Of a stretch of 64,000 bases of DNA, positions 35,724 through 44,035 are shown piece after piece. Position 1 is the stretch's first letter, and each line of letters opens with the position of its first letter. The stretch is taken from positions 1-64,000 of the forward strand of contig NZ_JAQTHU010000001.1 of NCBI RefSeq assembly GCF_029433255.1. The letters run 5' to 3'. The stretch comes from Lactobacillus sp. ESL0791 (lineage in GTDB: Bacteria; Bacillota; Bacilli; Lactobacillales; Lactobacillaceae). A program made the translations under genes and the position numbers. A model generated the notes under the pieces. That model was given only the letters and a program-made list of their open reading frames with translations, was not told the origin of the DNA and searched no databases.

Positions 35724-36470
35724 ATGGCAATAAAAGATAAGGTAATTATTATTACGGGTGCATCATCTGGTATTGGTGCGGCAACTGCAAAATTATTAGC
35801 ACAAAAAGGAGCTAAAGTGGTTTTGGCGGCCAGGCGCGAAGATAAGTTGCAGGTGCTGACAAAAGAAATCACCAGCAAGGGTGGACAAGCAAGCTATCAG
35901 GTAACAGATGTTACAAGTAAGACAGCTAATGAAGTGTTGGTTCAATCTGCATTGAAAAAATATGGACGTGTTGATACCATTTTTCTAAACGCAGGTTTAA
36001 TGCCCAGCTCACGGTTGTCGACCTTGAAAACTGATGAATGGGATAAGATGGTTGATGTTAATTTCAAGGGTGTCTTAAACGGAATTGCTGCAATTTTGCC
36101 CATTTTTTTAAAACAAAATTCTGGACAAATTGTTGTTACATCATCTGTGGCCGGATTAAAGCCATACTTAAATTCCGGCGTTTACGGAGCGACAAAGCAT
36201 GCAATTCGCGACTTAATGGAAGTGCTGCGCATGGAAGCGGCAACTGATGGCAATAACATTCGAACAACGACAATTTATCCTGCTGCCATTCAAACGGAAT
36301 TGTTGGACACGGTTTCTGATAAACAGGCAGCTAAAGCCCTGCATAAAACCTATAATAATTACCAGATTAGTCCTGAAAGAATTGCTAATGCTGTGGCTTT
36401 TGCGATTGACCAGCCAGAAGATACCGACATTAGTGAACTTACAATTGGGCCAACGAAACAGCCTTGGTAG
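35724..36470 (+). CDS. Short-chain dehydrogenase/reductase
   Basis: A 248-residue SDR oxidoreductase of the Rossmann fold. It has the TGASSGIG cofactor motif at about residues 12-19, the NAG motif (FLNAGLMP) and the catalytic S-Y-K (VVTSSVAG; YGATKHA). An Arg at the end of the second strand (AARRE) suggests NADP(H). AAGGAGAG precedes the ATG. Co-transcribed with the cupin gene under MerR control. Confidence 0.92.
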   Translation: MAIKDKVIIITGASSGIGAATAKLLAQKGAKVVLAARREDKLQVLTKEITSKGGQASYQVTDVTSKTANEVLVQSALKKYGRVDTIFLNAGLMPSSRLSTLKTDEWDKMVDVNFKGVLNGIAAILPIFLKQNSGQIVVTSSVAGLKPYLNSGVYGATKHAIRDLMEVLRMEAATDGNNIRTTTIYPAAIQTELLDTVSDKQAAKALHKTYNNYQISPERIANAVAFAIDQPEDTDISELTIGPTKQPW

Positions 36471-36492
36471 AAAAGTGAATTAATTTTGCTTA

Positions 36493-36508
36493 TGTTTCAT
36501 GTGGAACA
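36493..36508. other. Candidate parS (ParB-binding) site 2
   Basis: TGTTTCATGTGGAACA differs from TGTTNCACGTGAAACA at two positions and lies between the SDR stop and its terminator. Confidence 0.55.
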
Positions 36509-36530
36509 TGACTTTTTAAATTGAAAGTAC

Positions 36531-36570
36531 GGCCTTAATTTATCACCGCAGATAAGTTAAGGCATTTTTT
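36531..36570 (+). terminator. Terminator after the SDR gene
   Basis: GCCTTAATTTATC and GATAAGTTAAGGC form a stem with a short loop, followed by seven T residues. Confidence 0.75.
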
Positions 36571-36689
36571 TGTTTAGACTGATTCAAGCTGAACTTGATG
36601 TTATTTTTAGCAATTCAAGTAAAACTTGATATTCTTTCTTTGCAAAATATCGTATATTAATAGTGATAATAGTTATTGAGGAAATAAGT

Positions 36690-37544
36690 ATGAAACTGCA
36701 TGAATTTGGTGAGAAGTTAATCGCCGCAAGAAAAGCCCTAAATATGACACAAACAGAGGTTGCTGATAAATTGTTTGTCAGTTGCCAAGCCGTCAGCAAC
36801 TGGGAACGCGGATTATCGCTGCCGGATCTTGAAAAGCTACCGCAATTGTGTAAGATTTTAAAATTAAATGTTAATGACTTGTTAATCGACAGTGACAATG
36901 AGGATGTTAAGCGGCAAAACATTGCTCTTGAAGCAAAGCTGGATTTTGATGAGATTATCAATCTGGCACCGTTTTTAGAAACGGAAGATGTTGTTCGCTT
37001 AGCTGCTAATTCGCGTACTAAGCATGAGTTAAGTTCGGAGCAGCTGTATCAGTTGGGCCCGTTTATGAGTGGGGATGCATTTGACCATTTGGTCAATGAA
37101 TACTTAGATGATGGTGGACATGTAGCGGCTTATTCAAGGCTGGCGCCATTTGTTCATCGTTCAACTTTGCGGAGGGTGATTAGGCTGGCTAACAATGATT
37201 ACGAAAATTATCGGCTTGATGTTGGAATGGGTACAGAGCATCAATATAAATCTTTTGCTGGCAAAAAGCTATTCTCTGATACGCAGCTAAGTGCCGATCA
37301 TACCTTAATTAGATATCGCAAGGTTTTTCTCACAGATAAGGGCGAGTGGTTATATTATGAGAAGCAGATTGAAAATTATAACTTGTGGGATGAAAGCCCT
37401 GATAATGCCCATGTTCCAGGTAGTGATTCTAACTTGGTTAGAAAGAATTTTAAAAGCTTATCTTCGATTGAAGAATTAATTCCATACATAGGTAAAAACA
37501 ACACAGAAAACTTGAAAGCTGAAAAGAGTAAAGATGAAGTATAA
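36690..37544 (+). CDS. XRE-family transcriptional regulator with C-terminal extension
   Basis: A 284-residue protein with an N-terminal Cro/cI helix-turn-helix (FGEKLIAARKALNMTQTEVADKLFVSCQAVSNWERG) and a long C-terminal region of unknown fold, as in lactobacillus helix-turn-helix proteins that precede membrane-protein genes. GAGGAAATAA precedes the ATG at 36690; the longer frame from 36663 is not needed. The CPBP-type protease-like gene lies 36 bases downstream, so the pair is probably an operon. Confidence 0.8.
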   Translation: MKLHEFGEKLIAARKALNMTQTEVADKLFVSCQAVSNWERGLSLPDLEKLPQLCKILKLNVNDLLIDSDNEDVKRQNIALEAKLDFDEIINLAPFLETEDVVRLAANSRTKHELSSEQLYQLGPFMSGDAFDHLVNEYLDDGGHVAAYSRLAPFVHRSTLRRVIRLANNDYENYRLDVGMGTEHQYKSFAGKKLFSDTQLSADHTLIRYRKVFLTDKGEWLYYEKQIENYNLWDESPDNAHVPGSDSNLVRKNFKSLSSIEELIPYIGKNNTENLKAEKSKDEV

Positions 37545-37580
37545 TAGTGATTAAATAAAAATCGGCTTAAAGGACGAATT

Positions 37581-38402
37581 ATGAAAAATATTAAAACCAA
37601 ATCGGGAAGCGCAAATAATATTTGGGTAGTAGTTGTTACGATCATAATTTATTTGGCTGCCCTAATGACCAGTAAACTGCTTTCTTTTTTTAGCAATAGC
37701 AATGTTTTTATTACGGAAACGGTGTTGTATCTTGTTTTGCTTGTTGTCATGTTAGTATTCAATAAAAAGGTTGTAAAATTGACTTTGTTTGTTGCAAATT
37801 GGCATTTTCCGTTTAGTGTTTGGTTGATTTGGCTGTTAGATATTTTGAAGACCTTGCTTATGCCGGGAATATTATTAGGAATTGCCTTGGGTTTAGGGGG
37901 AAGGTTTGGCTCCGGAATTGATAAGGGGAAAATAGTATTAGTGTTAGTAATGCTTCTCAGCATTGTGTTATTTGAGGAAATAACTGTGCACGGCATTCTA
38001 TTACCTAGTTTGGTTAAAGTTTTGCAACAGCATAAGCATTGCCTTCTCGTAGCGCTTCTTATTAATGTGCTGGTTTTTGGCTTTGCCCATTTGTTTGACC
38101 CTATTCTTGTTCCCATGCTTATACCAAGTAAATCAATTGTGGTAGCAATATTTCATGCAATTGAAACTGCAGCCAGCGGCTTGATCTTGGGTGCAATTTA
38201 TTTGCGGTCCAAAAATCTTGTTTTGCCGGTGCTGCTGCAATTCATCTTGTATCCGATAGAGTATTTTTTGCTCGGAACAACTCACAGTGCGGAGCTAAAA
38301 ATTTTGCCGCTAATTTTATACGTTCTCTTATGTATTTGTGCTGCGGTATATTTAATTAGGAGAATTAAGCCGCAGGAATGGCTGAATTCTGCTGGTGCTT
38401 GA
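37581..38402 (+). CDS. CPBP-family (Abi/CAAX-type) intramembrane protein
   Basis: A 273-residue protein with about seven or eight membrane segments. The CPBP metalloprotease motif 1 is FEEITVHG near residue 133, where the family norm is EExxxR: the Arg is His here. Motif 2 is FGFAHLFDP, keeping F-x-x-x-H. Some CPBP proteins protect against bacteriocins or process peptides; others are thought to be inactive. The His variant makes catalysis uncertain. Confidence 0.78.
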   Translation: MKNIKTKSGSANNIWVVVVTIIIYLAALMTSKLLSFFSNSNVFITETVLYLVLLVVMLVFNKKVVKLTLFVANWHFPFSVWLIWLLDILKTLLMPGILLGIALGLGGRFGSGIDKGKIVLVLVMLLSIVLFEEITVHGILLPSLVKVLQQHKHCLLVALLINVLVFGFAHLFDPILVPMLIPSKSIVVAIFHAIETAASGLILGAIYLRSKNLVLPVLLQFILYPIEYFLLGTTHSAELKILPLILYVLLCICAAVYLIRRIKPQEWLNSAGA

Positions 38403-38459
38403 TGCGTTATAATTATTTGCGTGAAGCCGAAACTAAAAATTTATTTTGAGGAAAGTTAA

Positions 38460-39236
38460 ATGGAACAGAAATATCAAGAAACTACGATTGGTAAGATTGA
38501 ATATACTATGCGGAAAGGGACTCCCTTGGTGGTCTTTCTTAATAGTTTTGGCAGTTTTGATACTGCTCAGAGTTTTAGCACGGTAATTAGGAAATTACCA
38601 GCTGATTATGGTGTTTTTGCACCAGATTATCTGAATACTGGTTTTAGCGGTAAGTCGCTTAAGCCGTATACTTTGACGGATGAAGCAATCGAAATTGCTA
38701 AAATAATAAACAGTTTTAATGCTGAGAGAGTCATTATTGTGGCACATAGCCTTGGCGGTGTTTATGCATTCCAAATGCGGAATAAAGTTAAAAATTTATC
38801 GGCTTTGGTAGAAATTGAGCCCACGACAAGGGAAATTATTTTGAATCCGCCACAAGAAAAGTCATATCTTGAAAAGAAAAATGCTGCTGTCAGTGAAGAG
38901 TTTATTCATAATAAAATAAATACATTATTTCCTGAGACAGAAGCCACGGAATTTTGGCAAACGACCGATGAAAACAGTGCTAAGTTTGATGAAGCTGCTA
39001 GCCAAAATGCAATGGCAGCCATGGAAAATGATGAATTTTGGCAGGGAAATGACAAATCTAATGCTGATCTTCCTGTGATTATTTTTACGGAAACCTATCG
39101 GAAGGACGAATATAGGCGCTCGGAATATTTTAATGACAATCCTCAATCTAAAATTATTCCGCTGGGTTCCTTTCATTATCTGCATTGGGAATACCCTAAG
39201 GAAGTTGCTAATGCGATTATTGATTTGTCTAAATAA
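38460..39236 (+). CDS. Alpha/beta hydrolase
   Basis: A 258-residue serine hydrolase with the nucleophile elbow VAHSLGGVYA (Ser about residue 97), an acid region (VEIEPT or FTET) and a late catalytic-His candidate in GSFHYLHWEYP. It has no signal peptide, so it is cytosolic. GAGGAAAG precedes the ATG. Its substrate is unknown. Confidence 0.85.
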   Translation: MEQKYQETTIGKIEYTMRKGTPLVVFLNSFGSFDTAQSFSTVIRKLPADYGVFAPDYLNTGFSGKSLKPYTLTDEAIEIAKIINSFNAERVIIVAHSLGGVYAFQMRNKVKNLSALVEIEPTTREIILNPPQEKSYLEKKNAAVSEEFIHNKINTLFPETEATEFWQTTDENSAKFDEAASQNAMAAMENDEFWQGNDKSNADLPVIIFTETYRKDEYRRSEYFNDNPQSKIIPLGSFHYLHWEYPKEVANAIIDLSK

Positions 39237-39339
39237 TTAGTTGTTTATTTTGATGTGAGAACGCAAAAAGCGCTTATAAATATGCTAATATTGGTTGTGA
39301 ATAATATATATTTAATTAATTTGAGACGGAGGAGCTATT

Positions 39340-40203
39340 ATGAAGATTGGTTTCATTGGTACCGGCGTTATGGGCAATGCCGTATGTTTAAATTTGTTAA
39401 AGGCTGATCACCAATTGTGGGTTTATAACCGCACTAAGGCCAAAACCGATAACTTGGTTGCTAAAGGTGCCGTTTGGTGTGCCAATCCCAAGGAAGTGGT
39501 TGGACATGCTGACTTGATTTTTACCATGGTGGGTTTTCCCAGCGATGTCGAGCAGGTTTATTTTAAAGAGAATGGTATTTTAACGACTGGTGTCAAAGGC
39601 AAATATCTGGTGGATCTGACGACGTCTAAACCGACTTTGGCACAAAAGATTTATGATGAAGGTCAAAAGTTAGGTGCGAAAGTTTTGGATGCGCCTGTTT
39701 CTGGTGGTGATTTGGGTGCCAAAAACGGCACACTGACAATTATGGTTGGTGGGGATGAAGCTACTTTTAATGAGTTAAAACCAGTCTTTGCGGATTTTGG
39801 CAAGTTAGCCCAGTATTTTGGTCCTGCTGGCAGCGGGCAGAATACCAAGATGGCCAACCAAATTATGATTGCTGGTACCATGACAGGGATGACCGAGATG
39901 CTTGTTTATGCGCAAAAAGCGGATTTGAATCTAGAGGCAGTTTTAAAAACAGTTGGCGGCGGCAGTGCGGCTAACTGGAGCTTAAGCAATTACGGCCCGC
40001 GGATTTTAAAGGGTGACTATACCCCAGGCTTTTTTAGTAAGCACTTTTTGAAGGATTTGCGAATTGCTCTTGATACGGCTAAAGAGATGAAGGTTGAACT
40101 GCCGGCAACCACGGAAGCGAAGAAGCTGTATGAAATTTTGGTTGATGAGAAGAAACTGGGCGATTTGGGTACACAGGGCTTGATTAAACTGTGGTGGAAC
40201 TAA
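39340..40203 (+). CDS. NAD(P)-dependent beta-hydroxyacid dehydrogenase family protein
   Basis: A 287-residue enzyme of the 3-hydroxyisobutyrate dehydrogenase / tartronate-semialdehyde reductase family. It has the dinucleotide motif GFIGTGVMGNAV, the substrate loop DAPVSGGDLGAKNGTL and the catalytic Lys in GSGQNTKMANQ. The NRTKAK segment after the second strand favours NADP(H). GGAGGAG precedes the ATG. It stands alone and ends at a terminator. The natural substrate cannot be told. Confidence 0.9.
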   Translation: MKIGFIGTGVMGNAVCLNLLKADHQLWVYNRTKAKTDNLVAKGAVWCANPKEVVGHADLIFTMVGFPSDVEQVYFKENGILTTGVKGKYLVDLTTSKPTLAQKIYDEGQKLGAKVLDAPVSGGDLGAKNGTLTIMVGGDEATFNELKPVFADFGKLAQYFGPAGSGQNTKMANQIMIAGTMTGMTEMLVYAQKADLNLEAVLKTVGGGSAANWSLSNYGPRILKGDYTPGFFSKHFLKDLRIALDTAKEMKVELPATTEAKKLYEILVDEKKLGDLGTQGLIKLWWN

Positions 40204-40219
40204 ATTAATTGTCAATTTC

Positions 40220-40249
40220 ATCGGTATCCGTTAAAGGGTGCCGATTTTT
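40220..40249 (+). terminator. Terminator after the beta-hydroxyacid dehydrogenase gene
   Basis: ATCGGTA and TGCCGAT pair with one G-U, and T residues follow. Confidence 0.6.
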
Positions 40250-40362
40250 GTTTGACAAAAAAGCACTACAAACTTATTATTGTTAATAATATTATTAAAT
40301 ATTTATTGATAATTTTAATTATTATTTATGATTAATGTTTGCTTTAGGAAAGGAACACATTC

Positions 40363-41070
40363 ATGGGAAATGAACTAACGAGAAAAGCGGCTTTTGTTGA
40401 AGCCTTGCCGACAGTTTTTGGTTATATCGGGATTGGTGCAGCTTTCGGCATTGTGGGTCATTCCGCTGGTTTATCAATTTGGCAGATTTTACTAATCTCA
40501 ATGCTGGTTTATGCTGGTTCCGCCCAGTTTGTTATGGTTACCATGTTGTTAGCACATAGTTCACTTCTAGCAATTGTGTTTTCAGTTTTTTTGGTGAATG
40601 CGCGAATGATCTTGATGAGTACCTCGCTGACACCATATTTAAAAAAAGAATCCTTACCTAAGAATATTTGGCTGGGCACGCTTTTAACGGATGAAAGTTA
40701 TGCTTTGGCAATGAATAAGTTAAATTATACAAATAGGACTTTGAATTTCACTTGGTTTAATACGGTTAATCTGGTTTCCTATCTAACTTGGATTGGCAGC
40801 AGTGCACTGGGAGCTGGCTTAGGTTCGCTGATTGCCGATCCTGCTAAGTTTGGCATTAATTTTGCGATTACGGCAATGTTTATCGGCCTGCTTTACCTGC
40901 AGATAATTTCTGATAAAAGTATCAGGCTGAAACTGCAGTTGTTAATCGTGGTGTTTGCCTTAGTTTGTACATATTTTGGTTTGATATTTATACCGGCTAA
41001 CCTTTTGGTATTGGTAGTAACAGTTTTAGCGTGTGGTTTGGGGGTGCTTTTACAACATGCCGACAAGTAA
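40363..41070 (+). CDS. azlC: AzlC-family branched-chain amino acid exporter, large subunit
   Basis: A 235-residue membrane protein with about six segments and the AzlC signature GIGAAFGIVGHSAGLSIWQ and YAGSAQFVMV, VNARMILMS and the LLTDESYAL loop. With AzlD it exports branched-chain amino acids (AzlCD in Bacillus, BrnFE in Corynebacterium). AAAGGA precedes the ATG. It overlaps azlD by 14 bases. Confidence 0.93.
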   Translation: MGNELTRKAAFVEALPTVFGYIGIGAAFGIVGHSAGLSIWQILLISMLVYAGSAQFVMVTMLLAHSSLLAIVFSVFLVNARMILMSTSLTPYLKKESLPKNIWLGTLLTDESYALAMNKLNYTNRTLNFTWFNTVNLVSYLTWIGSSALGAGLGSLIADPAKFGINFAITAMFIGLLYLQIISDKSIRLKLQLLIVVFALVCTYFGLIFIPANLLVLVVTVLACGLGVLLQHADK

Positions 41071-41383
41071 TTTTATTTTATTAACGACACTCGTTACCGG
41101 CCTCGTTACCTGGCTTTCTAGAGTTTCACCGTTTATTTTGTTGAAGAAAATGTCTTTACCGCATGTAGTGATCGAATTTTTAAGTTTCGTTCCCATCGCA
41201 ATTATGTCTGTTTTGTGGTTTGAGCAGATTTTTGTTCCCCATCTGGGGCACTTACCGGGGATTAATTACCTTAATCTGCTGTCGTCGTTGCCGACAGTTT
41301 TGGCTGCTGTTCTTTCCAAAAACTTGCTGGTAATTGTTGTAGTTGGTGTAGTGTCTGCCGCAATTTTCAATTTAGTATTATAA
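41057..41383 (+). CDS. azlD: AzlD-family branched-chain amino acid exporter, small subunit
   Basis: A 108-residue protein with about four membrane segments (ILLTTLVTGLVTWLSRVSPF; FLSFVPIAIMSVLWF). The ATG at 41057 overlaps the end of azlC. The longer open frame from 41033 lies inside azlC and is not used. AzlD is the partner of the AzlC transporter. Confidence 0.9.
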   Translation: MPTSNFILLTTLVTGLVTWLSRVSPFILLKKMSLPHVVIEFLSFVPIAIMSVLWFEQIFVPHLGHLPGINYLNLLSSLPTVLAAVLSKNLLVIVVVGVVSAAIFNLVL

Positions 41384-41426
41384 TGTGTATTGATATGTAT
41401 TATTTAGAATGAAGATGGAGGATCAG

Positions 41427-42278
41427 ATGAAACAAGTAAGAATTAATGGCCGCGAGGTGCCAGCAATTGGGATTGGTACATGGCATATGGGCAGTGATGC
41501 GGCAAAAAAGCAGCCAGAAACTGCAGCAATTCAAGCCGGGATTGAGGCCGGAGCTAAATTAATTGATACCGCTGAGATTTACGGTAATGGCGCTTCAGAA
41601 ATTTTAGTCGGTAATGCCATTAAACCTTACAAGCGTGAAGATTTATTTTTGGTATCAAAAGTTGCGGCGGCTAATGCCACTAAAAAAGAGATGGAAAAAC
41701 ATCTGGATGCAAGTCTTGAGCGGCTGCAGACAGATTATCTGGATATGTATCTTTACCACTGGCGCGGAGCGGTTCCGCTAGAAGAGACAATTGCCGAGCT
41801 GGACCGGTTGCGTGAAGGCGGAAAAATTAAATCCTGGGGTGTCTCCAATTTTGATGTGGCCGATTTAGAAGAAGTTGAAGCATTCCCGGCAGGTCATAAT
41901 GTGGCAGCCAATGAGGATCTGTATAACTTGAATGCGCGTGGCTTAGACTTTGATTTAATTCCGTGGCAGAAAGAGCATGATGTGCCGCTGCTGGCTTACA
42001 GCCCGGTTGGTGGCCTGCACAACAATTTACATGCTGACATGTTGGAAAATCCGGTAATTAAGCAGCTTGCTGCAAAATATGCTGTGTCAGTTTATCAAGT
42101 TTTGTTAGCCTGGACGATTCGTGATGGTATTACGATTGCAATTCCGCAGACTTCTAATGCTGAACACATGCGGGACAATATTGCAGCTGGCAATTTGGAA
42201 TTGACGACTGAAGATTTGGCACTTATTGACAGGGAATATCCGCGGCCAACGCATAAAATTCCGCTAGATTTGGATTAA
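41427..42278 (+). CDS. Aldo/keto reductase
   Basis: A 283-residue TIM-barrel NADPH oxidoreductase with the catalytic tetrad Asp (LIDTAEIYG), Tyr, Lys (FLVSKVA) and His (LYHWRG). The start is ATG at 41427 with GGAGG 6 bases upstream; the frame is open 6 codons earlier. The substrate is unknown, but such enzymes reduce aldehydes and ketoaldehydes. It is followed by a strong terminator. Confidence 0.92.
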   Translation: MKQVRINGREVPAIGIGTWHMGSDAAKKQPETAAIQAGIEAGAKLIDTAEIYGNGASEILVGNAIKPYKREDLFLVSKVAAANATKKEMEKHLDASLERLQTDYLDMYLYHWRGAVPLEETIAELDRLREGGKIKSWGVSNFDVADLEEVEAFPAGHNVAANEDLYNLNARGLDFDLIPWQKEHDVPLLAYSPVGGLHNNLHADMLENPVIKQLAAKYAVSVYQVLLAWTIRDGITIAIPQTSNAEHMRDNIAAGNLELTTEDLALIDREYPRPTHKIPLDLD

Positions 42279-42281
42279 ACT

Positions 42282-42308
42282 AAAAAACAGGCTGCTGCCT
42301 GTTTTTTA
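42282..42308 (+). terminator. Terminator after the first aldo/keto reductase gene
   Basis: AAAAAACAGGC, loop TGCT, GCCTGTTTTTT, a perfect stem. Confidence 0.9.
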
Positions 42309-42370
42309 ATATCAAGATGGTGTAAATAATGTAAATAAGCTTTTCAAGAAAAAAACAATGGGGTGAAATT

Positions 42371-43942
42371 ATGACTAAAACGTATTTATCGAACATTATC
42401 AAAAAAATTGGCTCACTTAAGATCCTGCTCTTTGTCCTGCTTTTATTCGTCGGGTACTTAGTCTATTTCACGCAGCCATATTTAATTACCCAATTATTTG
42501 CAGCAAATAATGCACAAGGAATAAAACTTTGGTTGTTGCTGGGGCTGGCGGTTTCGCTGATGATTCTACCGCTGATTACTTTGCTTAATAACAACTTTGT
42601 TCAAGCTGTCCGCAAATATTCTAAGGAAGAATTGTGGCAAAACGTTACTAACAAACCTTTTTACTATTTTACCGAGCATCCGGTTGGAAAAGTACAGAGC
42701 TATATTAAGGATGTTTCTTTTGCTTGCCGGCAGTTGGAACAAAATAGTTTACAGGTTATTGTTCAAATGAGTGCTATGCTGCTGCTGTACACAATCTTTT
42801 TGAGCATGAATAACTTGCTGCTGGGGCTGCTCTACCTATTTTTGTTTGTTGGTTACATGTTGATTTCGGTTAAAATGGCAAGACGCAACCGCAATAATGT
42901 CGCCAAGTCGTTAAAAAGCACAGCTTCGGTTAGTGAATACATGATTGACTACTACCAGAACATTGAAACCGTCATGTCGTTTCATTCTGAAAAATATGAG
43001 AACAAGCAGATGGATCAAATTTTGACCAGTGAACAAGAAACATACCAGCAGGTTCAGCATATTACAGATAAAACGGCGCTATTGCAGCAATTTTTAATTG
43101 TAATTGTCGCAAGTTTGATTGCACTCTTAGGCCAGCAATTTTTTGGTAGCAATTCAGGTAAAACCTTGGCAACTTTATTGATCTTGCTATATTCCGTATT
43201 AAATTTGTCAGGTTTTGGAACACAATATTTGGCAATTGAGGAGATGCTGAACCGAATTCGTTCGGGTTTAACGGAATTGGAATACGATCAGGCGAATGCG
43301 CAAGCAACAACTCATTATCAATTTGTGCTTGCTGCTAGAGGAATTGTCATTGAAAACCTGGCATATTCTTATCGCTCAGGCCAGCAGATTTTTGCCAACC
43401 TTAACCTTAGTTTCCCCAAAAAGCAAATGACCGCGCTAGTTGGTCCTAACGGTTCTGGTAAAAGTACTTTGCTGAAATTAATCAGCGGCTTTTATGCACC
43501 GGCTGGCGGCAGTATTATTTTTCCTTTTGAAAGTCGCCCCAGTATCATGTATACACCGCAAAGTGTGCCGTTATTTAATCGCTCGGTTATGGCTAATATT
43601 TGTTATCCCGATCAAGAAGTTGCCGCTGCGCAAGTTTTTTCTTTAGTAAAAGAAATTGGCTTGGATTCGTTAATTCATTCAGTTAGTGATTTGACTGAGA
43701 GAACACCGGGAGATTTTAAAAGTAAAATTTCTGGCGGTGAAAAGCAAAAAATTCTTTTTCTACGAGCAATTGTAACTGAACCGCAAATATTGCTTTTAGA
43801 TGAGGTAACCAGTGCTTTAGATGAAAAGTCGATTTCTCGTGTTTACATCATGCTGAAGAAATATTTACCGCAAACAACGATTATCAGCATTGTTCACAGA
43901 ACGGAAGAATTGGCTCATTATCAAAATGTCGTTTCGCTATAA
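42371..43942 (+). CDS. ABC transporter, fused membrane and ATP-binding domains
   Basis: A 523-residue ABC exporter half-molecule. Five or six membrane segments fill residues 15-310. The ATPase domain has Walker A GPNGSGKST (about residue 360), signature SGGEKQKILF, Walker B ILLLDEVTSALD and the H-loop IVHR. It probably works as a homodimer; the substrate is unknown. No second half-transporter gene lies next to it. GGGGTGAAA precedes the ATG. Confidence 0.9.
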   Translation: MTKTYLSNIIKKIGSLKILLFVLLLFVGYLVYFTQPYLITQLFAANNAQGIKLWLLLGLAVSLMILPLITLLNNNFVQAVRKYSKEELWQNVTNKPFYYFTEHPVGKVQSYIKDVSFACRQLEQNSLQVIVQMSAMLLLYTIFLSMNNLLLGLLYLFLFVGYMLISVKMARRNRNNVAKSLKSTASVSEYMIDYYQNIETVMSFHSEKYENKQMDQILTSEQETYQQVQHITDKTALLQQFLIVIVASLIALLGQQFFGSNSGKTLATLLILLYSVLNLSGFGTQYLAIEEMLNRIRSGLTELEYDQANAQATTHYQFVLAARGIVIENLAYSYRSGQQIFANLNLSFPKKQMTALVGPNGSGKSTLLKLISGFYAPAGGSIIFPFESRPSIMYTPQSVPLFNRSVMANICYPDQEVAAAQVFSLVKEIGLDSLIHSVSDLTERTPGDFKSKISGGEKQKILFLRAIVTEPQILLLDEVTSALDEKSISRVYIMLKKYLPQTTIISIVHRTEELAHYQNVVSL

Positions 43943-44035
43943 AAGCAAGTTTTGTATATAAAAAATGTTTTGTCAGTGCATATTTTTGGTAAAATAGACA
44001 AGTTAAATAAATTCTAAAACTAAGGAAGTAATTAA

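Noticed and set aside
35253-35878. Minus-strand frames across the cupin and SDR genes
   Set aside because: They are shadows of well-supported plus-strand genes and have no start signals.
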